This document shows positions 15,325 to 23,053 of a stretch of 23,235 bases of DNA, one piece after another; position 1 is the stretch's first letter, and each line of letters starts with the position of its first letter. This stretch comes from ZC4RG29 sp036381475 (lineage in GTDB: Bacteria > Bacteroidota > Bacteroidia > Cytophagales > Cyclobacteriaceae): assembly GCA_036381475.1 (NCBI GenBank), contig DASVCT010000200.1:1-23235 (forward strand), given 5' to 3'. The translations under genes and the position numbers were made by a program. The notes beneath the pieces are model-generated. The model searched no databases, was not told the origin of the DNA, and saw only the letters and a list, made by a program, of their open reading frames with translations.

Positions 15325-16555
15325 ACTGCTTTATTTTGCGATAGAGGGTCCGCTCCGATATGCCCAAATCACGTGCCGCATACTTGCGCTTGTTGTTGTT
15401 CTTGCGCAGTGCGCGAACGATTAGTTCACGTTCCTTCTTTTCGATAGACAGCGAATCGTCGTCTTCGGTTTCGTGGGTGATGTCCTGAATTTCCTCCTGA
15501 TCTTCATTGGTATGGACATTCAACAGCACGGGTTCCGATGGGACCTTGTGGACCTCATGTTCGAGGCCGTCGAAAAGTTGCGGGTGATCTTTCACGATCT
15601 GTCCTGCTTTTCCCTGGTTGTTGTAAATATCGAGCACCAACTTCTTCAGATCGACCATGTCGCGTTTCATATCAAACAGCACCTTGTAGAGCAGGTCGCG
15701 TTCGCTGATGGCGTCCTTTTCAGTGGTCGACGATGGAAGCAGAGCCGGAAGGTGACTTTCATGCGGAAGATAGCGTTCAAGCGTTGCTGCATCGATAACC
15801 CTTTCGCCTGTCGAAAGCACAGACATTTGTTCAACCAGGTTTTTAAGCTGACGGATATTGCCGGGAAAGCGGTATTGGAGTAGCACCTCGCGGGCATCGT
15901 CGGTAAGGGTGATGGGCTTCACGCGATACTTTTCCGCAAAGTCGCCCGCGAACTTGCGGAATAACAGGTCGATGTCGTTACCCCGATCGCGGAGCGGCGG
16001 AACGAAGATGGGCACGGTGCTCAGCCTGTAATACAGGTCGATCCGGAATTTTCCTTCCTCCACCTTCTGCATGAGGTTGATGTTGGTAGCGGCAACCACA
16101 CGGACGTCCGTCTTGAGTACCTTGGAGGACCCCACGCGGATAAACTCGCCGTTTTCGAGGACGCGCAGCAATCGTGCCTGGGTTCCAAGGGGCATTTCGC
16201 CAATCTCATCCAGGAAGATAGTGCCACCGTTAGTAACTTCAAAATAGCCTTTCCGGGAATCGTATGCGCCGGTAAAGGATCCCTTTTCGTGCCCGAAAAG
16301 CTCCGAGTCGATCGTGCCTTCGGGAATGGACCCGCAGTTGATGGCGATAAACTGTCCGTGTTTTCGCGGACTGAGGTGGTGGATAATCTTTGAGAAAGAT
16401 TCCTTACCGCTTCCGCTTTCACCCGTAATAAGTACCGACATGTCCGTCGGCGCCACTTGCATTGCTACCCGAACCGCATTGTTCAGCAGCGGCGAGTTGC
16501 CGATAATGCCGAACCGAAGCTTTACACTTTGTATTTCAGCATCTGTGATAGTCAT
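15311..16555 (-). CDS. Sigma-54-dependent transcriptional activator without receiver domain
   Basis: A 414-aa AAA+ enhancer-binding protein that would remodel sigma-54 RNA polymerase. From ATG 16555: Walker A GESGSGKE at 45-52, the sigma-54-contacting loop reading GSFTGA at 92-97 (consensus GAFTGA), Walker B GTIFLDEIGE near 111-120, arginine-finger region FRIDLYYRL near 170-178, and sensor II FPGNIRQLKN near 230-239. A Fis-type helix-turn-helix occupies about 375-412 (YAARDLGISERTLYRKI). No N-terminal receiver, PAS or GAF domain is present, so activity is probably controlled by level or protein contacts. A TTG at 16561 would overlap the miaB stop; I prefer the ATG two bases after that stop. 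The gene is cotranscribed with miaB and lptE. Confidence 0.93.
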   Translation of the reverse strand: MTITDAEIQSVKLRFGIIGNSPLLNNAVRVAMQVAPTDMSVLITGESGSGKESFSKIIHHLSPRKHGQFIAINCGSIPEGTIDSELFGHEKGSFTGAYDSRKGYFEVTNGGTIFLDEIGEMPLGTQARLLRVLENGEFIRVGSSKVLKTDVRVVAATNINLMQKVEEGKFRIDLYYRLSTVPIFVPPLRDRGNDIDLLFRKFAGDFAEKYRVKPITLTDDAREVLLQYRFPGNIRQLKNLVEQMSVLSTGERVIDAATLERYLPHESHLPALLPSSTTEKDAISERDLLYKVLFDMKRDMVDLKKLVLDIYNNQGKAGQIVKDHPQLFDGLEHEVHKVPSEPVLLNVHTNEDQEEIQDITHETEDDDSLSIEKKERELIVRALRKNNNKRKYAARDLGISERTLYRKIKQYDLE

Positions 16556-16557
16556 AG

Positions 16558-18006
16558 TCAAACAGCATTTCCAATAAGCGTCGCCCCGGTGCAGTCGTCG
16601 ATTCGCACCCGGACATACTTACCCTTGACAAAATTCTTTCTGGGAAACACTACAACCTTGTTTGCAGAGTTTCTCCCCTGGAGGAATGCTTCCGAACGCT
16701 TCGACGGGCCTTCGACGAGCACAGTAAATGTCTTGCCCACGTCAGCGCGATTTCGTTCGAGGCCGTGAACGGACTGTTTTGCAATGATCTCGTTCAGGCG
16801 TTGCTTTTTTATTTCCGCCGGCACATCGTCTGCAAACTTTTTGGCCGCAGGCGTGCCCGGGCGTTCCGAATACGCAAACATGTATGCAAAATCGAAGTGG
16901 ACGGCATCCATAAGATCCAGCGTGTCGCGGTGATCCTCGTCGCTTTCACTGCAGAACCCCGCAATGAAGTCCGACGAAAGACCGCACGCTTCTCCAAGCA
17001 CTTCCCGAATTCTCCGGATCTTCTGCAGATACCATTCGCGCGTGTATCCGCGATTCATCAGGTCGAGGATCCGCGTACTCCCGCTCTGAACGGGCAGGTG
17101 GATGTACTTGCAGATGTTGTCATACCGGGCCATCGTGTACAGGACCTCATCCGTGATGTCCTTGGGATGCGATGTCGAAAAGCGCACGCGAAGGTCGGGA
17201 TGGATCCGCGCAACCCGTTCGAGCAGGTTGGCGAAGGTGACCACATCCTGAAGTTCACCGCGCTCAATCCGCGACCGGGCGTTGGCAGCAGGTGACCACT
17301 TGTAAGAGTCGACGTTCTGTCCGAGGAGGGTTACTTCCCGGTACCCGCTTTCGAAGAGCCGGGTCGCTTCCGAAACGATCGATTCGGGGTCGCGGCTGCG
17401 TTCCCGACCGCGCGTGAAGGGAACGACACAAAACGTACACATGTTGTCGCATCCCCTCATTATAGAGATGAACGCGGTAACGCCATTAGAGTTCAGCCTT
17501 ACCGGGCTGATATCGGCGTAGGTCTCTTCGCGTGAAAGAAACGTGTTCACGGCGCGCGCCCCTTCGTCGGCCTGCCCGACCAGCCGGGGCAGGTCGCGAT
17601 ACGAATCCGGGCCCGCCACCAGGTCGACCAGCTGTTCTTCCTCCAGCAACTGCGCCTTTAGCCGTTCGGCCATGCAGCCCAGAACACCCACCAGCATGCC
17701 GGGTTTCTTTTTCTTTAAGCCTTGAATGTGATCCAGCCGGTTGCGGACCGTTTGCTCCGCCTTCTCCCTTATGGCACACGTGTTCAGGAAAACGACATCA
17801 GCCTGACTGATATCGGAAGTCGTATCAAACCCTTCTTTCGCGAGAATGGAAGCCACAATCTCGCTGTCGGAAAAGTTCATCTGGCACCCGTAACTCTCGA
17901 TGTATAGCTTGCGCTGCTTTCCGGTGTCGCTATCCCGGGTTATTCCCGACTGTGTCGGGACGCCCGCCGCGTCGTAAATTCCAATGTCTCCCAGCAAATC
18001 CTTCAT
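16558..18006 (-). CDS. miaB: tRNA-2-methylthio-N6-dimethylallyladenosine synthase MiaB
   Basis: MiaB is a radical-SAM methylthiotransferase that converts i6A37 to ms2i6A37 in tRNAs reading UNN codons. The 482-aa protein has the UPF0004 domain with three auxiliary-cluster cysteines, C41 (YGCQMNFSDSE), C77 (LNTCAIRE) and C111 (VLGCMAERL). It also has the radical-SAM CxxxCxxC motif at C186, C190 and C193 (RGCDNMCTFC) and a C-terminal TRAM-like region. I chose ATG 18006, since the upstream part of the frame starts at a GTG and is not family-like. It is the first gene of the minus-strand cluster, with a -7-like promoter box 20 bp upstream. A short CCCGAC/GTCGGG palindrome lies in the variable N-terminal coding region. 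Confidence 0.97.
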   Translation of the reverse strand: MKDLLGDIGIYDAAGVPTQSGITRDSDTGKQRKLYIESYGCQMNFSDSEIVASILAKEGFDTTSDISQADVVFLNTCAIREKAEQTVRNRLDHIQGLKKKKPGMLVGVLGCMAERLKAQLLEEEQLVDLVAGPDSYRDLPRLVGQADEGARAVNTFLSREETYADISPVRLNSNGVTAFISIMRGCDNMCTFCVVPFTRGRERSRDPESIVSEATRLFESGYREVTLLGQNVDSYKWSPAANARSRIERGELQDVVTFANLLERVARIHPDLRVRFSTSHPKDITDEVLYTMARYDNICKYIHLPVQSGSTRILDLMNRGYTREWYLQKIRRIREVLGEACGLSSDFIAGFCSESDEDHRDTLDLMDAVHFDFAYMFAYSERPGTPAAKKFADDVPAEIKKQRLNEIIAKQSVHGLERNRADVGKTFTVLVEGPSKRSEAFLQGRNSANKVVVFPRKNFVKGKYVRVRIDDCTGATLIGNAV

Positions 18007-18026
18007 AAAATCACTCTTCAGGGACG

Positions 18027-18034
18027 CAAAAATA
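18027..18034 (-). promoter_or_regulatory. Putative -7 box (TAnnTTTG) for miaB cluster
   Basis: The minus strand reads TATTTTTG, a full match to the Bacteroidota -7 consensus, 20 bases before the miaB ATG. No clear TTG -33 box is present about 19 bases further upstream, so this rests on the -7 match and position only. Confidence 0.4.
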
Positions 18035-18137
18035 CAAACTTTTGATCTTTTGCCGTGACATCTTGTCAGGCAGTTTTGCACCGTTCCCGGGTGGAAAATT
18101 CGGAGATGTGCTAGATTGGCAAAAAAATAACAACGCT

Positions 18138-18653
18138 ATGGCATTGATCCGTTCCGTGAGGGGATTTACGCCGCGATTTGGCAAAGACTGTTTTCTGGCG
18201 GAGACGGCCGTGGTGGTCGGCGAGGTCGTCATGGGCGACAACTGTACTGTCTGGTATAACGCCGTGGTTCGGGGTGATGTACACTCCATAACGATTGGCA
18301 ATAACACGAACATACAGGATGGAGCCATCATCCATTGCACCTACCAGAAAGCGCGCGTCGTCATCGGAAACAATGTTTCCATCGCCCATGGCGCCATCGT
18401 TCATGGTTGCACCCTCGGCGACAATGTGCTTGTCGGCATGGGAGCCATCATCATGGACCATGCCGTCATTGGTGAAAATTCGGTTATCGCGGCCGGGGCA
18501 GTAGTTCTTGGAGGCACCAAGGTGGAACCGGGAAGTATTTACGGTGGAATGCCCGCGAAGAAATTGAAGGATATCGGAGACGAGATGCGGGAGACGATCC
18601 GTCGTACCGCCATGAACTATCCGATGTATGCAGGCTGGTATCGCGTGGAATAG
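18138..18653 (+). CDS. Gamma-class carbonic anhydrase-like hexapeptide-repeat protein
   Basis: A 171-aa left-handed beta-helix protein of the gamma-carbonic anhydrase (YrdA/PaaY/CaiE-like) group, probably a trimer in the cytosol. Hexapeptide repeats run from about residue 20 to 135. The WYNAVVRGDVHSITIG segment (39-54) and TNIQDGAIIH (57-66) are diagnostic. H66, H84 and H89 sit at the three zinc-ligand positions, so metal binding is likely. Whether it hydrates CO2 is uncertain, because many YrdA-type members show little activity. ATG 18138 gives the normal family length. It is divergent from miaB, and an inverted repeat follows the stop. It appears to be monocistronic. Confidence 0.93.
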   Translation: MALIRSVRGFTPRFGKDCFLAETAVVVGEVVMGDNCTVWYNAVVRGDVHSITIGNNTNIQDGAIIHCTYQKARVVIGNNVSIAHGAIVHGCTLGDNVLVGMGAIIMDHAVIGENSVIAAGAVVLGGTKVEPGSIYGGMPAKKLKDIGDEMRETIRRTAMNYPMYAGWYRVE

Positions 18654-18655
18654 AT

Positions 18656-18723
18656 GCAGATGCAGACGCAATGGGGTCCCCCCAGCGCCTAAGCTATCGT
18701 TGACTCTCTGCGTCTGCTTCTGC
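18656..18723. terminator. Inverted repeat after carbonic anhydrase gene, possible terminator
   Basis: GCAGATGCAGACGCA (18656-18670) and TGCGTCTGCTTCTGC (18709-18723) pair at 14 of 15 positions across a 38-base loop that contains GGGGTCCCCCC. It starts three bases after the stop codon. There is no clear T-tract, so it may act as a processing or stability hairpin rather than an intrinsic terminator. Confidence 0.4.
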
Positions 18724-18794
18724 GCCTGCGACTTTCGTTCCTACGAATACGAGCCATCCCGGCGACAGCAAACACTCAATTTCCCTAGTATAGT

Positions 18795-18802
18795 TATATT
18801 TG
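18795..18802 (+). promoter_or_regulatory. Putative -7 box for the OmpH-like gene
   Basis: TATATTTG matches the TAnnTTTG consensus exactly and lies 22 bases before the ATG at 18824. No TTG is found at the usual -33 distance. The same octamer precedes the next gene. Confidence 0.5.
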
Positions 18803-18823
18803 CCGCTACTCAAACTTAAACCG

Positions 18824-19441
18824 ATGAAAAACCTATCCCTGGCCCTTAACGGCGTTCTCCTGGTTGCCGTCGCCGTACTTTACTACCTGCATTTTTCAAG
18901 CAGCCCGAGTTCCACCCAGGGCGGATCCGCGTTGATGTCCGGGGAAAAGCCGCTCATCGCCTTTATCAATTCCGACTCCGTGTTGCAGCACTACAAGTAC
19001 CTTGACGTCAGGCGCAAGGAATTGGAGGAAAAGACGAAAAAAATGGAGCAGGAATACAGAAACCGGTCGGAGGGGCTCCAAACCGAGATCAACAATTACC
19101 AGCGCAACGTGGGCAACATGACGCTTTCCCAGGTACGCGCAGTGGAAGAGGATCTGCAACGAAAGCAGCAGAACCTGCGCATGTATGAGCAATCGCTGAC
19201 GCAGGAACTCATGAACGAGCAATCCAAGCTGAATAAGGAGCTTTACGATCGGGTCACTGCCTTCCTGAAGAAGTACGGACAGACCCATGGCCTCCATATC
19301 GTGCTGAAGTTTGACCCGACCAGCGATGTACTGTTTGCCGGCGACTCCCTCGACATCACTAATGACGTGATCAAAGGCCTGAACGTCGAATACCAGCAGG
19401 AGGGCGGAAAAACTGCTGCCGATTCCACAGCAACACACTGA
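18824..19441 (+). CDS. OmpH/Skp-like periplasmic coiled-coil protein
   Basis: A 205-aa protein resembling the OmpH/Skp family of periplasmic chaperones for outer-membrane proteins. It has an N-terminal hydrophobic helix (about residues 8-22) acting as signal or anchor. The family motif IAFINSDSVLQHYKYL is at about 45-60. A long charged coiled coil follows (about 62-145), then a C-terminal beta segment (HGLHIVLKFDPTSDVLFAG). No clear signal peptidase cleavage site is seen, so it may stay anchored in the inner membrane. ATG 18824 is chosen because the helix begins directly after it. It is not next to bamA or lpxD, the common context for skp in proteobacteria. It may be co-regulated with the following transporter gene. 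Confidence 0.85.
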   Translation: MKNLSLALNGVLLVAVAVLYYLHFSSSPSSTQGGSALMSGEKPLIAFINSDSVLQHYKYLDVRRKELEEKTKKMEQEYRNRSEGLQTEINNYQRNVGNMTLSQVRAVEEDLQRKQQNLRMYEQSLTQELMNEQSKLNKELYDRVTAFLKKYGQTHGLHIVLKFDPTSDVLFAGDSLDITNDVIKGLNVEYQQEGGKTAADSTATH

Positions 19442-19509
19442 TTCCCGGTACAAATAACCCATGCAATGTACGGCGGGTTTTCGCCAAAAGCCGGTCGTGC
19501 GCATTGCCT

Positions 19510-19517
19510 TATATTTG
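19510..19517 (+). promoter_or_regulatory. Putative -7 box for the NTT-HEAT gene
   Basis: TATATTTG matches TAnnTTTG exactly and ends 15 bases before the ATG at 19533, predicting a very short 5' leader. No well-spaced TTG -33 element is visible. Confidence 0.5.
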
Positions 19518-19532
19518 ACTTTCCGGTGAACT

Positions 19533-22500
19533 ATGGTACGTCGATTTTTTGGTTCGCTGCAGCGAAACGCTGAACACAGGCAGGTGCTGCTGATGCTCTG
19601 CACCGGCTTCTTCATGGGAGCCTTCATTGCCACGTACCAGGTTACGGCCGACTCCCTCTTTCTGAATCGCCTTGCGCAGTATCTCGACGAGGCCTTCCTC
19701 GTAGCTGGTGGTCTTGGGCTTGCCACAACGGCGCTATTCACCCTTTTCCAGAACTGGATACGATTCAGTACGCTTGTGCTCACCAGCGTGCTCCTGGTGT
19801 TGCTGTTCACCATCGGCGTGTATGCATTTCTCGAATACGGAAACCCGGATCTGCATGACGCGCTGTTGTTCACGATGTACTGCATGACAGGTCCGATCAC
19901 GGCCGTGTTGCTGCTGAGCTTTTGGGGTATCTTCGGAAGGCTGTTCAACTTCCGGCAGTCGAAACGCATTATCGGTTGGATCGACACCGGACAGCTCATC
20001 GCCGCCATCGTGGCAACCTTCTCTATACCCTTAACCTACAGGCTGGTTCCGCGAACTTCCGACTACCTGTTGTTCTGCGCAGCCAGCATCCTGGTATGCC
20101 TCGCATTGATGGTTGTGATTACGACCGGCTTCACATTGGCAAAGGATAATCCGCGCGAATTTGGTAACGCCGTCCGGGATGAGACGAGCCTACGCAAAAT
20201 GGTGAAGAACCCATACGTGATGCTGCTGACGTTGTTCCTGTTTGTGTCGATGGTCACGTATGTGTTCAACCAGTATGCATTCCAGCAACTCATCAAGCAA
20301 CAGTATCCGCAGGAACGCGAGCTTACTAATTTCAACGCCTTCTTTACCGGTTCGGTATACGCGCTAAGCTTGCTGATGCAGACGTTCGCTAACGGAAGAA
20401 TCATCGGCAACTATGGTCTTAAGATCGCCCTGTATCTCCTGCCTACCATCGTAGGAATATTTTCAGTGGCCTCGATTCTTACGGGCGTTACCATGGGATT
20501 TGAAAAGGAGACGTCGCCGGCCGGCTTCGCCTTCTTCTTCCTGTTCATCGCGATCGGACGTATGTTCAACTGGACGTTGCGAGACTCTCTCGAGAACCCG
20601 GTGTTCAAGTTGTTTTTCATTCCGCTGGACAGCCGTATCCGGTTCAACGTTCAGACGAAGGTGGAAGGGCTCGTCAACGAAGGCGCGCGATTCGGTGCAG
20701 GTCTCCTGATTTTTGGCATTGCCTTTTTACCCTTCATCAAAGTCATTCACGTGGTGGCGCTCCTGCTCATCATGGTCGTTCTCTACTACTTCGTTGTTCA
20801 CCGGATATACAACGGTTACCGCTCCCAAATCAGGGCCAAACTCGAGAGCGATGACCTTCAGCAGGAGAAACTCGAGAAGGGTTTTGCCCGCGTGACGTCC
20901 CGACTGGAGGACATGTTGCAGAAGCCCGAGGCCTCCAAGGCGGTATTCTCATTCCGGCTTCTCGAAAAGATCAACTCCGCCAAAGTGCCGACCTGGATCA
21001 ATACCCTGCTGAGAAATGCTGACGAGTCGGCGCGCCAGTACGCGCAGGAGCGAATGAATGAATATAAGGGGCTTTCGGTGTCGGACCGATACGTCATTCG
21101 GGCAAGTGAGGACGTGCCGGGCAATGAAGCGCGAAACGTGCTGAGCAAGTCCGACCTTAGGCTGATCCTGGAAAACGGCGGAGACATCACCCACAAGCGG
21201 GTGCAGAAGCTATCTCGATCGGCAGATCCGGACGACCGCCATTACGCGGCTGAACTTCTCCTCCATACTTCGCTGGAAGACGGCATGCGTTTCCTCGTGG
21301 AGTTGCTGTCTGACAGGGAACCCAAGGTGCGCAACACCGCCATTAAGACGGCGACAAAAAAGCATAACCACGAAGTTATCAATGCACTGATCGAAAACCT
21401 TGCCGACCCCGAATTCAGTAGTCAGGCGATGAACGCGCTTGTGCTGATCGGGCCGCCGACCCTCCCTGCGCTTGAGGCGGCGTTTTACCGGAGCGGTCAG
21501 GCGACGCAGGTCATGTTGCGCCTGGTGCAGGTCATGGGACGCATCGGCGGCCAAAAAGCGAAGGACATGCTCTGGAGCAAGATTGACTATCCGGACAAGG
21601 TGATTGTGTCGCAAGTGCTGCTGTCGCTCGGTGAGGCGGGATTCAAGGCAGGTATTTCGCAGATTACTCGTATCAAGCACGCCATAGAAGCGGATATTGC
21701 CGACATACGCTGGAACCTCAGCGCCATCCAGGAAGTTGGCGACGAAGGATTCGCGGACCAGATCAAGAAGTCGCTGCGATGGGAGATTCAAAGTGACATC
21801 GAACACATTTACATGCTGCTTGCGATGTTGTATGACACCCGGTCCATTCAGCTGGTGAAGGAGAACATAGACAGCGGGACGAGTGAAGGGATTACCTACG
21901 CCGTCGAACTGCTCGACGTATTCCTCTCGGACCAATTGAAGCAACGCGTCATCCCTGTACTTGACGACCTTACCGACAATGAGCGGATTCACCGCCTCGA
22001 CGCGTTCTATCCCCGGATCAAGCTGAACTCGAAACTCGTCCTCAAGTTCATGATCAACCGGGACTTCACCCAGGCGAACCGGTGGACCAAGGCATGTATC
22101 CTCTTCCAAATCGGAACACAGCGCATCGAGGATTTCAATCTCGACCTGATCGCCCAATTGTTCAATCCCGACAACCTGATATGCGAGATCGCCGCATGGG
22201 CGTTGCACCAGATAAACCCGGATGAGTATTTCCAGAATACCCCGCGACTCGGCGAGGTGAAGAAAAGGGAACTTGAGGAGCTGATCCTTCGCGGCACACG
22301 CATGACAACGTTCGAAAAGGTATTGTTCTATCAACGCATACCCGTCTTTGCCGACACTAACGGCATCACGCTGTCGTACCTGGCGGACATCAGTTCGGAA
22401 ATTCGTCTTGCCAAGGGATCGTCAGTCACGCTCGACACGACGCGAAACAACGACTTCCTGGTTATCGTGTCGGGATCCGTCAAGTATTACGAGCGGGGAG

Positions 22501-22685
22501 AGGTGAAGTCGGTGTTCCGTGAAGGCCAGTTTGTAGGCGAGATGTTGTCGCAGCCATCCTTCCTGAATACAAATCTCATCGTGGCCCAGACCGACCTTGT
22601 GGCCCTGCGCTTCAACAAGGATCAGTTCTACGAAATACTTGCCGACAACGTCAGCCTTTCAGACCGGATTCTGGCGTACATTTAG
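19533..22685 (+). CDS. NTT/MFS-like membrane protein with HEAT repeats and cNMP-binding-like domain
   Basis: A 1050-aa fusion. Residues about 15-425 form some 12 membrane helices resembling the nucleotide (ATP/ADP) transporter branch of MFS-like proteins. About 430-540 is a charged linker. About 550-800 contains HEAT-like helical repeats (for example VELLSDREPKVRNTAIKTA). About 930-1045 folds like a cyclic-nucleotide-binding domain (FLVIVSGSVKYYERG, then FREGQFVGEM). In that domain the GE pair of the phosphate cassette is kept at 1002-1003, but the arginine that normally binds the cyclic phosphate is absent (PSFLNTNLIVAQ), so cNMP binding is doubtful. NTT-like domains fused to HEAT and cNMP modules are known in free-living bacteria, where transport is unproven. 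A tiny membrane ORF begins three bases downstream. Confidence 0.82.
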   Translation: MVRRFFGSLQRNAEHRQVLLMLCTGFFMGAFIATYQVTADSLFLNRLAQYLDEAFLVAGGLGLATTALFTLFQNWIRFSTLVLTSVLLVLLFTIGVYAFLEYGNPDLHDALLFTMYCMTGPITAVLLLSFWGIFGRLFNFRQSKRIIGWIDTGQLIAAIVATFSIPLTYRLVPRTSDYLLFCAASILVCLALMVVITTGFTLAKDNPREFGNAVRDETSLRKMVKNPYVMLLTLFLFVSMVTYVFNQYAFQQLIKQQYPQERELTNFNAFFTGSVYALSLLMQTFANGRIIGNYGLKIALYLLPTIVGIFSVASILTGVTMGFEKETSPAGFAFFFLFIAIGRMFNWTLRDSLENPVFKLFFIPLDSRIRFNVQTKVEGLVNEGARFGAGLLIFGIAFLPFIKVIHVVALLLIMVVLYYFVVHRIYNGYRSQIRAKLESDDLQQEKLEKGFARVTSRLEDMLQKPEASKAVFSFRLLEKINSAKVPTWINTLLRNADESARQYAQERMNEYKGLSVSDRYVIRASEDVPGNEARNVLSKSDLRLILENGGDITHKRVQKLSRSADPDDRHYAAELLLHTSLEDGMRFLVELLSDREPKVRNTAIKTATKKHNHEVINALIENLADPEFSSQAMNALVLIGPPTLPALEAAFYRSGQATQVMLRLVQVMGRIGGQKAKDMLWSKIDYPDKVIVSQVLLSLGEAGFKAGISQITRIKHAIEADIADIRWNLSAIQEVGDEGFADQIKKSLRWEIQSDIEHIYMLLAMLYDTRSIQLVKENIDSGTSEGITYAVELLDVFLSDQLKQRVIPVLDDLTDNERIHRLDAFYPRIKLNSKLVLKFMINRDFTQANRWTKACILFQIGTQRIEDFNLDLIAQLFNPDNLICEIAAWALHQINPDEYFQNTPRLGEVKKRELEELILRGTRMTTFEKVLFYQRIPVFADTNGITLSYLADISSEIRLAKGSSVTLDTTRNNDFLVIVSGSVKYYERGEVKSVFREGQFVGEMLSQPSFLNTNLIVAQTDLVALRFNKDQFYEILADNVSLSDRILAYI

Positions 22686-22688
22686 GCC

Positions 22689-22820
22689 GTGACCCGGCAA
22701 AAGAAAATATTTCTCATACTGGCTGCCATCTTCCTTGCGCTGCTCCTGTATGCAGCGTATGACATCTCACGAAGAACGACCTTCCCCGGGCAAGACAAGG
22801 TGACGACAACCCCTAAATGA
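22689..22820 (+). CDS. Small single-pass membrane protein (43 aa)
   Basis: A GTG-initiated frame of 43 codons begins three bases after the stop of the large transporter-like gene and ends TGA at 22818-22820. The peptide has a basic start (TRQKK), one strong hydrophobic helix (about residues 7-24), then YDISRRTTFPGQ and a polar Thr-rich tail. The positive-inside pattern, tight coupling and protein-like composition support a real gene. It could be an accessory subunit of the upstream membrane protein. I recall similar short proteins with an S-R-T-T-F-P-G motif in Bacteroidota but cannot verify this. No function is known. Confidence 0.6.
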   Translation: MTRQKKIFLILAAIFLALLLYAAYDISRRTTFPGQDKVTTTPK

Positions 22821-22840
22821 TATAAATTTCGATCAATCGG

Positions 22841-22870
22841 TTGCGGAATTGCGGTTTTTGTTTACTTTTA
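22841..22870 (+). promoter_or_regulatory. Putative promoter of small RNA copy 1
   Basis: TTG at 22841-22843, a 19-base spacer and TACTTTTA at 22863-22870 (seven of eight to TAnnTTTG) resemble a Bacteroidota -33/-7 promoter. The -7 box ends four bases before the conserved AGATTAAAG segment, where transcription would start. Confidence 0.5.
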
Positions 22871-22874
22871 CAGC

Positions 22875-22944
22875 AGATTAAAGCCAACTATAGACATGAC
22901 TATCCCCCTTAGTCGAGAACTTAGGGGGATTTTCATTTTCGGCC
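22875..22944 (+). ncRNA. Candidate small RNA / attenuator, copy 1
   Basis: A 70-base unit duplicated at 23054. It has a 22-base 5' segment starting AGATTAAAGCC (identical in both copies), then ATCCCCC. A hairpin follows with arms 22904-22913 (CCCCCTTAGT) and 22919-22928 (ACTTAGGGGG) around the loop CGAGA, with nine of ten pairs and a T-T mismatch at position 7. It ends in a T-rich tail ATTTTCATTTTC and GGCC (identical in both copies). Promoter-like boxes precede it, and the hairpin with T-rich tail resembles an intrinsic terminator. The natural reading is a short transcript of about 65 nt. A 20-codon ORF starting at 22896 runs through it, but its stem-encoded residues are not conserved in copy 2. 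Confidence 0.55.
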
Positions 22945-23040
22945 GGTCTCATTTTTAAGCCTTTCGACTCGTCTAATAGCCACTTAACCCCTTATTTATC
23001 GTATGGTCGATTTCGTTGGCAGGATTTGAGGTGTATTCTA

Positions 23041-23048
23041 TACATTTG
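23041..23048 (+). promoter_or_regulatory. Putative -7 box of small RNA copy 2
   Basis: TACATTTG is an exact TAnnTTTG match and ends five bases before the conserved AGATTAAAG segment, nearly the same spacing as copy 1. A TTG at 23016-23018 lies 22 bases upstream and could be the -33 element. Confidence 0.5.
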
Positions 23049-23053
23049 AAATA

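Noticed and set aside
17571..17593. CCTGCCC/GGGCAGG inverted repeat within miaB
   Set aside because: It lies in well-conserved coding sequence with normal codons and a nine-base loop, so it is probably a by-product of codon composition.
21210..22334. 374-codon minus-strand ORF opposite the NTT-HEAT gene
   Set aside because: It is antisense to a continuous 1050-codon gene with clear domain structure, and its composition and lack of promoter suggest chance.
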